Both the position numbers and the translations under genes were made by a program. A stretch of DNA of 64,000 nt from Paulinella micropora (lineage: Eukaryota > Cercozoa > Imbricatea > Euglyphida > Paulinellidae): positions 25,001 to 89,000 of the forward strand of contig WBZZ01003826.1 of the NCBI GenBank assembly GCA_019918135.1, read 5' to 3'. Every line of letters begins with the position of its first letter. Position 1 is the first letter of the stretch. Shown here one piece after another: positions 10,263 through 18,915 of this stretch. The notes below the pieces were generated by a model that was given only the letters and a program-made list of their open reading frames with translations, ran no database searches and had not been told where the DNA came from.

Positions 10263-10323
10263 CACACCCCCCTTCGGAATGATGCTGGTTTTTTTTTTTC
10301 TTGTGGATCATAGTGCAGAAAGT

Positions 10324-10764
10324 ATGGCGGAGGCAGAAAATTGCGGGTGTGTTCCGGTGGCAGCGGACGCCCCTGTACATGACCACTTTGAGTCCTACAA
10401 AAAATGTCGTCAGAAACTTAGACACTTACCCGCCGGCACACGCCCGTCCTGGCTGGTTCGTTTCTGCGATGCTGGCCTTCTTACTAGGAAACACCTCTCG
10501 GATTCAAAGTGTCAGAGCAGCACCTGCCACGCGCGCGCAAATGAACTGTCGGAAGAATGGACCCTTTATCAAAAATGTCCGTTTAAGGGCCTGCATTTTG
10601 GCGGAGGAGGATACAGGCGCCGGAAAATGCTAAAAGCCTTCGAAAAAGCGGGGCTACGCACAACCAAGATATCCCCGCGCCGGGACGAGGCGCGAGCTAG
10701 GGCCGGGCGAGCTCGCCGGACCAAACGATACATGGACAACCATCCTGAAAAGCGGGCAATTTAA
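10324..10764 (+). CDS. Small basic Cys-containing protein, unknown
   Basis: Likely start ATG at 10324 (MAEAENCG); an upstream in-frame ATG at 10246 would add a tail read from the MITE end. It shows scattered Cys/His (CQSSTCHARA, YQKCPFKG), a Gly-rich turn GGGGYRRRK and a strongly basic end with NHPEKR, a motif often seen in small viral or phage DNA-binding proteins. I do not recognise the family. The right-arm counterpart differs at its end. Confidence 0.4.
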   Translation: MAEAENCGCVPVAADAPVHDHFESYKKCRQKLRHLPAGTRPSWLVRFCDAGLLTRKHLSDSKCQSSTCHARANELSEEWTLYQKCPFKGLHFGGGGYRRRKMLKAFEKAGLRTTKISPRRDEARARAGRARRTKRYMDNHPEKRAI

Positions 10765-11712
10765 TGCAGAGGTACTGGGAAAAGAAACTGGCGATACAGC
10801 ACCAGCAACAGTCTCCTCCTCCTCCTGCCACTCCTGCGCCTCCCGCAAGTTTGATCGAGTCTTTTTTATTAAACCTCTTTGCGTGAACCGAAATTCAGTG
10901 GGGCCCCCTGAAATTAGGGGGGGGGGGGGGAATGCGTGCCACGCTACCATCATCTTTTTTTTGGGAGAATAGATGCTTGGGGGTTTTTTAAGAAACGGCC
11001 CCCAGGCCACGATTGGTGAATTTGGTCATCGTTGGTCTTGCTCTTCTTGAGAGGGGGTTCGATTATCGTATCGATTTCGATTGTGTTGCTTCCTGCCACG
11101 ATAACATTCGCAATCTGGTCGACATCCTCGCGATCTTTGCGTTTTTGGGGCCGGTTTGGCCACTTTCCACCTGTATTCATGGGTCAAATCGGCCCCCAAA
11201 AAAAACTTTTAATGAAAAAAGAAGGATTTAAACGACTCCCAATCCATGGTTCGTAAACTTAAGTTTCTTTTGACCGTTGTGGTCGGCTCCCTCGGTGACC
11301 CTGCGCTTTTTGGAAGAAGGCTCAACCACAGCGTCTAAATCCGTTGTAAAGGCTGCTGGCGGAATATTGTCGCTGTTTCCACCCTCGTATGCATTGGACA
11401 ACATAGCGAGGTTCACAAGGTCCTTGTCCTGCTCGATGACATACATCTCTACCTGGTCACGGCCTTCATTTCTTTTTGTTCGCTTACCCTTAATGGTCGA
11501 TACAAAGTTGCTTTGTATCGCCTGGCGCAGTCCTTTGAGAGGGACATGCACGGGGTCTGCGGCCAATTTTCCTGAAGTGGTGAACGATCGTATTCTCTTC
11601 CCGCCTGCTCTGGATGCTGCATCGGTCAGTTCGATGATCCTGGCGTCGCGGTCCTCCCTCTCCAGCGCATGGGGGGGGGGGGGTTAGTTTTTTTTAGCAC
11701 TTTTTTCCGGGG

Positions 11713-11765
11713 GATGGGCCAACTTGGCCACCTCCCCCCTGAAATCATTGGCCAAATTGGCCCAT
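11713..11765. repeat. Hairpin with CCCCCTGAAAT core (stem type GGGCCAACTTGGCCA)
   Basis: Stem GGGCCAACTTGGCCA pairs with TGGCCAAATTGGCCC around the core CTCCCCCCTGAAATCA. A second, A/T-rich perfect hairpin (AAAGAGACTGATAT) follows at 11767-11812. Confidence 0.75.
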
Positions 11766-12152
11766 TTTCAAAGAGACTGATATTTTCATAAATATCAGTC
11801 TCTTTGAAAATTTCTTCTCCCCCCTTTGTTCATGTTTACAAGCGTCTTTTGTGTAGAAAAGAAAACATAAAGAGAGTTCATTTTTTTTTAATATTGAATC
11901 TTTTTTGTTCATGGGTCAGGGTGGCCTATAAACTACATGGAGGGAGGGGCATGGCGACCCATTTTTTTTGTTTCCCTTCCCCCCCCCCCTCCCTTCGAGA
12001 GTAAAAGGAGAGACAAACACAAAAAAAACTTTTAATGAGAAATGTTGACGGCCTTCAAGCCCTTGTTGGTAAACCTGAGCGTCCTTCTTGGTAAAAGAGA
12101 CTGTGGGATGTCCCGTCCGCGCTCAGCCCCCACGCACACTTTTTTTCTTTTT

Positions 12153-12208
12153 GGTGGCACGCGTTCCCCCACCTCCCCCTGAAATTATGGGGGGAATGCG
12201 TGCCACGC
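12153..12208. repeat. Hairpin with CCCCCTGAAAT core (stem type GGCACGCGTTCCCCC)
   Basis: Stem GTGGCACGCGTTCCCCC pairs with GGGGGGAATGCGTGCCAC around ACCTCCCCCTGAAATTAT. The core matches the hairpins at 11713, 12366 and 12645 while the stem sequence does not. Confidence 0.75.
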
Positions 12209-12365
12209 ATTGGTTATCATAGCGAGTTTAACGAGGTCTTTGTTATGTTCGATGACATACATCTCTACCTGGTCACGGTCTTCATTTCTCTTTGTTCGCC
12301 TGCCCTTGATGGTCGAACCAAAGTTATTTTGTATCGCCTGGCGCTCAACCCCCCCCCCCCCCCCC

Positions 12366-12417
12366 GCGCGCGCGTTCCCCCACCTCCCCCTGAAATTATG
12401 GGGGGGAACGCGCGCCA
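12366..12417. repeat. Hairpin with CCCCCTGAAAT core (stem type GCGCGCGTTCCCCC)
   Basis: Stem GCGCGCGTTCCCCC pairs with GGGGGGAACGCGCGC around the same ACCTCCCCCTGAAATTAT core. It lies between two unrelated fragments of the helicase tail. Confidence 0.75.
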
Positions 12418-12644
12418 CGCATGCTGAAGGGGAGCTAACACAACGTCGTGGTCCAGACCTCGCTTCAGGACCATGGCCAGGTTAAACACGACCCTCTTGT
12501 GCTTGTGCGCCAGCATAAAGAGCTCGTAGGTCAGGTGGCGGTCGATCCAAAGTTGCTTTGTATCGCCTGACGCAGTCCGATAGTCATTTTGATGCCTAGG
12601 CAAAGCGCACACACACTTTTTTTCTTTTTAAACTTCTCTTTTTT

Positions 12645-12698
12645 TGGGGGCCAGATCCCCCCCACTCCCCCTGAAATTATGGGGGGATCCGGCCCCAG
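12645..12698. repeat. Hairpin with CCCCCTGAAAT core (stem type GGGGCCAGATCCCCC)
   Basis: Stem GGGGCCAGATCCCCC pairs with GGGGGATCCGGCCCC around CACTCCCCCTGAAATTAT. Confidence 0.75.
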
Positions 12699-12867
12699 GG
12701 ATGGCATAGTCCGTTCGATATCGTCGATCCATGTTCTTTTTCTCTGTCGAATGAAAGGAAAAAAGATACCCCCCCCCCCCAAAAAAAAGGAAAACACCCG
12801 TTGGGGTATTTTTATTGCCCTTCTCTCCCCTGTGTGTTAATATCAGCGAAGGCATATGAAATTAACG

Positions 12868-12918
12868 GGGCCAGATCCCCCAGTGATTTCAGGGGGAGAG
12901 GTGCGGGATCTGGCCCCC
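12868..12918. repeat. Hairpin with CCCCCTGAAAT core, inverted core
   Basis: Stem GGGGCCAGATCCC pairs with GGGATCTGGCCCC, and the core reads in the opposite direction (TGATTTCAGGGGGAGAGG). It lies just after the stop of the truncated OBP paralogue. Confidence 0.75.
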
Positions 12919-12976
12919 AAAAAAAAAAAGTCTTTTTCGAGAAAAAAGAAAAAAAACTTTAATGACAAAAAGGGAT

Positions 12977-14341
12977 TTAAACCGCCTGCAGGCCGTTATT
13001 CGTGAACTTAAGCTTCTTCTGACCATCAATGTTGTCCTCGTCGATCTTGCGTTTCTCGGAAGGATGATCAACCACAACGTCTAAATCCGTTGTAAAGGCT
13101 GCTGGCGGAATATTGTCGCTGTGTCCACCCTCGTATGCATTGGACAACATAGCGAGGTTCACAAGGTCCTTGTCCTGCTCGATGATATACATATCTCTAT
13201 TGTCACGGCCTTCGGTTCTCTCTTTCATTCTCTTGCTCTTGATGGTCGATCCAAAGTTGCTTTGTATCGCATGACGCAGTCCCTTGAGAGGAGCATGGGC
13301 GGGATCAGCGGCTAATTTCCCTGAAGTAGTATATGATCGTATCTTTGATCCACCCGCTCTGACCGCTGCGTTGGTCAGTTCGATGATTTTTGCCCTGTTG
13401 GCAACCACGTCCTTCTTGGTAAAAGAGACCGTGGATGTCCCGTCCGCGCTCAGCCCCGCGTTCTGGATTCCAAGCACCTCGAATGCCTGCACCGTCTTCA
13501 AAGCAGCCATGTGCCACAGAGGGGTGTCAGCGGTGTTGATGTATTGTCTCTCCCGTAGCTTGTTTCTCTGTTGCATCAAGATCTCTTCATGTAGCAGGCC
13601 CTTCTTTAACACGGCCGCGATGTTGTACACGGGGCGCGTGTTCTCATGGACAGTCTTGAACTCATCGTACGTCAGGGCCCGCTGCTTCTCGCGGCCGCTG
13701 AACAGCTTGAGGGTATGGAGCGAAGCAAGCTGGATTTTCTCATAGGCCGAAGCCTCGTTGGCGTCGGTCTTTTCCTTGAGGTCCTTGAGGCGCTGATGCA
13801 GCTCCTCGGGCGGGCAGTCCTTTAACACGTCAAAGGCGTCCTTTAAAAGGTTCTCCCGTTCAGTCTTGGCCAGTTCCTTGTACTCCTGTCCTTTCTCCTC
13901 TTCCATGATCAGCTGGAACTGGTGGCGGCCGGCCTGCCGCTTGAACTCCTCCTCAAACTGCGCCAGCTTCTCGGCCCGTGCGTAAATGTGCAGCTCCGTG
14001 AACCAGTCGGGCGAAAGGAGCATGGTCCCGTCCTCGTCAAACGTCTCCTGGAACCTGATCATGCCTTGGTACTGCTGAATATCGGTCTCGCGTTCGCGCA
14101 GGTCCCGTCTGGCCTTTTCGAGGCGGTGGCAAAGTGTGTAGCTGACGTCGGCCTTGGTGGGCTTGGGCGGGTACAGCACGTCGACCCGCTCAACTTGCAT
14201 TTTGCGGAAGCGACCCATCATCTGCATGAGCTGGCGCGGGCCGCAGCCGTTGCGCGAGGAGGCGTCCACCAACAGCAGGTGCCATGGCAGCTGCACGTCT
14301 GCCCCTACCGAGACCGCGCTGGTAAAAATCAGGACGTTCAA
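12977..14341 (-). pseudogene. Truncated paralogue of the OBP primase-helicase
   Basis: 454 residues matching the second half of the 1092-residue primase-helicase: VLIFTSAVSVGAD, LLVDASSRNGCGPRQ, MMGRFRK (helicase motifs V-VI), then the long helical C-terminal region and the tail FTNNGLQAV. The primase domain and the first helicase half are absent. Fossil part of the element; the right-arm copy is not fully identical. Confidence 0.8.
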
Positions 14342-14442
14342 AACCCTTTTGGTCTTGTGGTCAGACAGGTTGTGAAGCGATCCTTTGAAGCGCTTTTTTC
14401 CATTCTTTTTTTGACAAAAAAAAGAAACCTTTTTTCCGGGAA

Positions 14443-14835
14443 CCTGGACCGACTTTGACCATGGGCTGTAAAAAAATACTGATCAAATCGGTCCTCTCTT
14501 TTTCGACCAACCTGGACCGACTTGACCATGGGCTGTAAAAAAATACTGGTCAAATCGGTCCTCTCTTTTTCGACCAACCTGGACCGACTTGACCATGGGC
14601 TGTAAAAAAATACTGGTCAAATCGGTCCTCTTTTTCGACCAACCTGGACCGACTTGACCATGGGCTGTAAAAAAATACTGGTCAAATCGGTCCTCTTTTT
14701 CGACCAACCTGGACCGACTTGACCATGGGCTGTAAAAAAATACTGGTCAAATCGGTCCTCTTTTTCGACCAAGAGACCTCTCCGGAACCGGGACCGACTT
14801 GCCTATGGGCTGTAAAAAATATACTAACCAAGTTG
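14443..14835. repeat. Tandem ~66-base hairpin repeat, about 6 units
   Basis: Each unit forms a hairpin: GGACCGACTTGACCA pairs with TGGTCAAATCGGTCC around the loop TGGGCTGTAAAAAAATAC; units are joined by TCTTTTTCGACCAACC. The unit next to the full primase-helicase has a changed stem (GGACCGACTTG with CAAGTTGGTCC) but the same GGGCTGTAAAAAA loop. The array lies directly 3' of that gene, between it and the truncated paralogue. Confidence 0.9.
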
Positions 14836-14891
14836 GTCCGTGAACCTTTTAATGAAAAAAAAAACACACATTTTCTCCTTTTTGGTCGATA

Positions 14892-17800
14892 TTATAGCTC
14901 GATGCCAATGCCCTCACTATCTATTATGATACGCGATTGGTTGGTGCAGGGGGTAGTGTGTTGTTTCTCAGAGGAAGGAGGCACAATCGAGACGGACGCG
15001 AGCGATAAATTGATCAATGTGTCGTCGGACTCCCTTTCGTACGCGTTGCTAACCATAGCCAGGTCAACAAGGTCCTTATTGTGTATTATCTCGTACACTT
15101 CGCGTTCTTTTGACTTGTTGGCGTTTCTCTTTCGTATCCCCTTGATCTTGGCACCGAAACTGGATTCGATAGCGGACCGCAATCCCTTCAGTGGTTCCTG
15201 TGCCATGTCTTTGGTTACCTTCTCGGAAACAACACGTGATCTGATCCGTTTGCCTCCCGCCCGTGCCGCGCGGTTCGTTAGCCCGATAATCTCCTTGCGC
15301 TTGGCAATGATGTCCGCTTTGGTGAACAGCGTTTGTCCCTTGAGCCCCACGTCCTTTATGCCTAGCAGGTCAAAGGCCTGCAAGGTAGAGGCCGCTGGTA
15401 AGTACGGGATAGACGCAGTCGGCAAGTTAGCACAGTCACTGTCGCGGAGCTTGTTGCGCAGCGGTGCTAACACAACGTCGTGGTCCAGACCTCGCTTCAG
15501 GACCATGGCCAAGTTAAACATGGCCCTCTTGTGCTTGTGCGCCAGCATAAAAAGCTCGTAGGTCAGGTGGCGGCGCTTCTCGTCGCGCTCGTCGTCACCC
15601 GTCTCGCCTCCTCGGAAGTGCTTTAAAGTATGCAAGACGTCGCACTGGATCTTATCGTAGTAGCTAGCTTCCTGCTTCTTGACGCGTTCATCGAGGTCCT
15701 GCCTCCGCTGATCAAACTCCTCCACCGAGATCTCGCACAGCTCAAAGAAGGCGTCCTTCATTAACTCCTCGCGCTCGGCCGTGGACAGATCGCGCATGGT
15801 CCTGAATTCCTCCTTGGTTTCTTCCGTCTCGACCTTTTCATTCTCGTCCATGACGATTTCGAATTGATGGCGCTTGGCCATCCTCGCAAATTCTTCCTCG
15901 AACCGGGCCATCTTCTCGGCGTGGGCGTGCACAAAGATTTCTGTAAACCAATCCGGTGCTAACGTCAAGTGGCCGTCCTCACCGAACGTCTCCTCGAACC
16001 GGAGGAGGCCCTGGTACACCGCTAGGTCGCTTTCTCGCTCGCGCAGTGCCAGTTGTGCCCGGCGCAGCCTGCATTGCAGCGTATAGTTCTGGTCGGCCCT
16101 GGTCGGCTTGGCAGGGTACAAGATATCGACGACATACGGCGCCGTCAGCTTGCGGAAACGGCCCGCCATTTGCAAGAGCTGCCGCGGCCCGCACCCGTTG
16201 CGGCTGCTGGCGTCGACCAACAGGTTGTGCCACGCCCCCTCGACACTTGCTCCCACCGTAACGACAGACGTAAAGATGAGCACGTCAAATTGTGCCAGGA
16301 ACTCGTCGGGCTTCTGCATGCTCGTCTTTAGGCTGTCGTCCACATCGCCGTGAATCAGCACTTTCCTGAGTTCGGGCCTGTGCTGTTTCAAGTACTGCGA
16401 CCACGCCTCGGCCGCGTTCTTGGTTGCACAGGCAATCGCAGTCTTGTCACCGCTCCTGGCTGCCTTCAGCTTGTCCATAAACACCCGTCGGTCGCGCGTA
16501 GCATAGAACTTGCGGACTTTCGGATTGTGAGTGTAACAGTGAACTGCAATCTCATCGGGCCTGGCCACTCGCTGCAGCAAGGTTGGCACGCAACCGTCGC
16601 ACGCAAGGTCAGCGTCGAGCGCAATCACCTTGGTCTGAGCGAACCCGAGCAGCGCGTACAGGTAGCGCGCGTTCCTGCCAGTGAACCTGCCATTGGTTTC
16701 GGTCGATAGCATCTGGTCCACGATCGAGCGCGCTTCGTCCAAGATGATCAGGTCAAAGGCCCTGACGTCGTGGTCCGCCAGCAGGTGTAGGGACTCATAC
16801 TGAATGATTAGCATATCTGCCTCGAGGAAGCCGGCTTCCTTGTAGTGAGTGAAGCCCTTGAATTTGGCCCTTTGTACCGCTGCGTGAGAGATGCGTGCCG
16901 AAATGACCAGCACCCTGAAGCCCTTGAGGCCTTTGCCCAGCCGCTGGATGCACTCGGCTACGGACGTCGACTTGCCACGGCCGCAGTGGGCCTCAATCGC
17001 CATGACCCTCGTGTTCTTGCCAAAAAAGATGGGCTTGACCCAACCTTCCTTTTCAGTGTGCTCGACTCTCCTGGTGCCCGTCGACCACATGCAGGTCGCA
17101 ACCGGCTGTTTGTCTGCCGACTTCCACTGCGGCAGCGTGCCGAGCAGGACTCCTGCGCAGTAGGCGTGCGCGTCTCTGTCGTAGCAGTGGTACCACACCT
17201 GCCCCCTGTGGTCGATGTTGAAGTAGCAGCAGTCGCTGGCATTGTGTTCGCCGCCTACCAAGCACGTGCGGCCATGAGTTCGGTCCGTTCGCCCGACAAA
17301 GCCCGGCCCGTTCGGCGCGGGCGTGACTTTGGTATGTTTGTCGCCTCTGTTGCGCAGCATACCTTCGATTGCCTCGCAGGCGGGCTTGTCTTTGCTAAGC
17401 GCAATTGGTGCAAAACGAGGAGCAGTCTTGCCCTTCTTGGACGATGGGACCGAATGCGTAACGGGACGGAACCAACAGCTAAAGGCGTCGAGCAAATCCT
17501 GTGCCGATGACGGCAGTCCCTGTGGTACCGCGCCACCGGGGCTCTTGGCCGAGCCAGGCAGACGAAGGAGCCTATTGCTGGTGTACACCCTGAAATCAAT
17601 GATGGGCTCGGCCTTTTCTGTGGTGGTGTTGGTCATGAGCGGGCTGGAGACAAGTTGTTGGCCGACCCATAGCTCTTTCCTGATCCATGCCTCCATCTCG
17701 GCGTTATTTGCGAATGCGACTCCCGGGACGTGGACATGGAATGAATTCTTGAATGTGCCGTCGCTGTTCTTTCGGCCGAAACCGTACACCTTGATGCCGC

Positions 17801-18170
17801 TGTCGTTTAAGCCTTGGATGGCGCCGCGCAGGGCAGAAAACAGGCAGTTTAGTCGCTGGGGCCCATCGGGGTCTCGTTTAGGGGTTGTCCACTCGAGGTC
17901 GAAGTACAGCGCCGATGAATAGGAGGGGCTGGACTGGGACCGATCGATCGAGTAGAAGCATCTTTTCTCTACAGGGAAGCTAAGGTAGTAGGCAAAGAAA
18001 TCCGCTATGTCCTTGAAGGCCGCGTACATGTAGCTTGGTTCAGGGCCCCCGCGGGTATTGAGGGCGACAAAGACCTTGTCGCCGCGCGCGTCGCCCGCCT
18101 TGAAGCAGGCCTCCTGTGCGCCAATGCCAGTGAACCAGTTTTTCAACTGGACCAGTTTCTCGTGGATCAT
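14892..18170 (-). CDS. AEP primase fused to herpes OBP-type helicase (left copy)
   Basis: 1092 residues, looks whole. The N-terminal archaeo-eukaryotic primase/PrimPol domain has YFDLEW at about 88-93 (catalytic D90, E92), NSFHVHV at about 141-147 and IDFRVYTSNRLLRL near 190-203. A Cys/His zinc region follows (C302, H308, C328, C337). The SF2 helicase of the herpesvirus origin-binding (UL9) type has CGRGKST at about 395-401, YESL near 457, ILDEA at about 475-479, FTSVVTVGAS and QMAGRFRK. The long helical C-terminal region is the part reused in the nearby fragments. It would prime and unwind DNA for the element's replication, working with the polymerase in the loop. The start ATG is 23 bases downstream of a TCTTCTGTA motif shared with other replication genes. 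Confidence 0.88.
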   Translation of the reverse strand: MIHEKLVQLKNWFTGIGAQEACFKAGDARGDKVFVALNTRGGPEPSYMYAAFKDIADFFAYYLSFPVEKRCFYSIDRSQSSPSYSSALYFDLEWTTPKRDPDGPQRLNCLFSALRGAIQGLNDSGIKVYGFGRKNSDGTFKNSFHVHVPGVAFANNAEMEAWIRKELWVGQQLVSSPLMTNTTTEKAEPIIDFRVYTSNRLLRLPGSAKSPGGAVPQGLPSSAQDLLDAFSCWFRPVTHSVPSSKKGKTAPRFAPIALSKDKPACEAIEGMLRNRGDKHTKVTPAPNGPGFVGRTDRTHGRTCLVGGEHNASDCCYFNIDHRGQVWYHCYDRDAHAYCAGVLLGTLPQWKSADKQPVATCMWSTGTRRVEHTEKEGWVKPIFFGKNTRVMAIEAHCGRGKSTSVAECIQRLGKGLKGFRVLVISARISHAAVQRAKFKGFTHYKEAGFLEADMLIIQYESLHLLADHDVRAFDLIILDEARSIVDQMLSTETNGRFTGRNARYLYALLGFAQTKVIALDADLACDGCVPTLLQRVARPDEIAVHCYTHNPKVRKFYATRDRRVFMDKLKAARSGDKTAIACATKNAAEAWSQYLKQHRPELRKVLIHGDVDDSLKTSMQKPDEFLAQFDVLIFTSVVTVGASVEGAWHNLLVDASSRNGCGPRQLLQMAGRFRKLTAPYVVDILYPAKPTRADQNYTLQCRLRRAQLALRERESDLAVYQGLLRFEETFGEDGHLTLAPDWFTEIFVHAHAEKMARFEEEFARMAKRHQFEIVMDENEKVETEETKEEFRTMRDLSTAEREELMKDAFFELCEISVEEFDQRRQDLDERVKKQEASYYDKIQCDVLHTLKHFRGGETGDDERDEKRRHLTYELFMLAHKHKRAMFNLAMVLKRGLDHDVVLAPLRNKLRDSDCANLPTASIPYLPAASTLQAFDLLGIKDVGLKGQTLFTKADIIAKRKEIIGLTNRAARAGGKRIRSRVVSEKVTKDMAQEPLKGLRSAIESSFGAKIKGIRKRNANKSKEREVYEIIHNKDLVDLAMVSNAYERESDDTLINLSLASVSIVPPSSEKQHTTPCTNQSRIIIDSEGIGIEL

Positions 18171-18240
18171 TTTTCCTTTTGAAATTTAACGTACAGAAGA
18201 TAAATTTTTTTTCTTCTGAGTGCATACCAATACAGCTTCA
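18171..18240. promoter_or_regulatory. Bidirectional promoter with two TCTTCTG motifs
   Basis: Between the primase-helicase (minus) and the gene starting at 18241 (plus). It contains CAGAAGATAAAT and TTTCTTCTG, inverted copies of the same motif on an A/T-rich core, each about 20-30 bases from a start codon. Confidence 0.55.
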
Positions 18241-18330
18241 ATGGCCGAGAACGTGTGCTGCGTGGAACTTTGCGTCCAGCACGATCCGAGACTGGAGAGG
18301 GACCCGGCCGCTCTGTGGAACGTGCTTCAG
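18241..18330 (+). CDS. Short 5' coding stretch interrupted by SINE insertion
   Basis: An ATG at 18241 opens a reading of about 30 residues (MAENVCCVELCVQHDPRL and on) with its own TCTTCTG motif upstream, before the SINE DNA begins. It may be the original 5' part of the gene region that carries the exonuclease, entered by SINEs. I do not recognise the stretch. Confidence 0.4.
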
Positions 18331-18405
18331 CACTCGTACTCCCCTCACGGGTGAGACGATGGAGGCGCATGTGCAGAAATGCATCAGCCATTGACAGAGA
18401 AGCAC

Positions 18406-18482
<77 letters not shown>
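18331..18482 (+). mobile_element. 5'-truncated SINE copy with (ATT)n tail
   Basis: Carries only the 3' body (CTCACGGGTGAGACGATGG ... GACAGAGAAGCACTATT) followed by a ~75-base ATT/TTA run. The body matches that of the complete copy directly downstream, as expected for a 5'-truncated SINE. Confidence 0.75.
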
Positions 18483-18483
<1 letters not shown>

Positions 18484-18719
18484 GGACACCGTGATAGCCC
18501 AGTGGTCAAGTTCTACCATCTGGGTCCTGTCGCCAGTTCGATTCCCGTCGGTGCCACCAGTATTTTCATTGAACATACCGGTCCGTCTGGAAGTGTTGGA
18601 ACTGCCCTTGCGGGGGTGTCATTAGAGCCAATCGTCAATTCTTCGTACTCCCCTTCACGGGTGAGACGATGGAGGCGCATGTGCAGATTTGCATCAGCCA
18701 TTGACAGAGAAGCACTATG

Positions 18720-18760
<41 letters not shown>

Positions 18761-18765
18761 CATTA
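18483..18765 (+). mobile_element. tRNA-derived SINE with (ATT)n tail
   Basis: The head has an A-box-like TAGCCCAGTGGT and a B-box-like AGTTCGATTCCC about 35-45 bases apart, the RNA polymerase III promoter of tRNA-derived SINEs. A ~110-base body, the shared 3' domain (ACGGGTGAGACGATGG to GAGAAGCACTAT) and an ATT-run tail follow. The same SINE pair is in the right arm, so insertion predates arm duplication or has been copied between arms. Confidence 0.75.
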
Positions 18766-18915
18766 TCCTGCACCAACGTCACGAGGCACGTAGGGGGCGA
18801 CAAGGTCAGGGCCAGACGCATCATATGTTCGCTCAAGAACGCCGGGCTATGGAAGCGTGTAAGGGACAGCGAAGCCCTAAAGAAGCAACGGGCGGCCAGG
18901 CGACTGGAACACAAA

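Larger units (their letters stand above)
10955..12960 (-). pseudogene. Array of OBP-helicase C-terminal fragments separated by hairpins
   Basis: Minus-strand pieces at about 10990-11150, 11228-11690, 12030-12120, 12190-12350 and 12430-12600 each resemble a different part of the C-terminal third of the primase-helicases at 12977 and 14892: the KDLVNLAM...NAYE segment, the LTYELFMLAHKHKR segment, the GLRQAIQSNFGSTIK segment and KLKFTN...GLGVV tails. They are broken fossils in mixed order, divided by G/C-rich hairpins. At least four tail-like copies can be counted. Confidence 0.75.

Noticed and set aside
14443-14835. CRISPR array
   Set aside because: Regular repeats, but the spacers are constant and the units are hairpins; no cas-like gene is present and the setting is eukaryotic.
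18379-18494. Poly-Tyr, poly-Leu and poly-Ile frames
   Set aside because: Products of the ATT/TTA runs of the SINE tails in three frames.
18484-18560. Functional tRNA gene
   Set aside because: A and B boxes are present but a cloverleaf with proper acceptor pairing is not evident, and the unit continues into a SINE body and tail.
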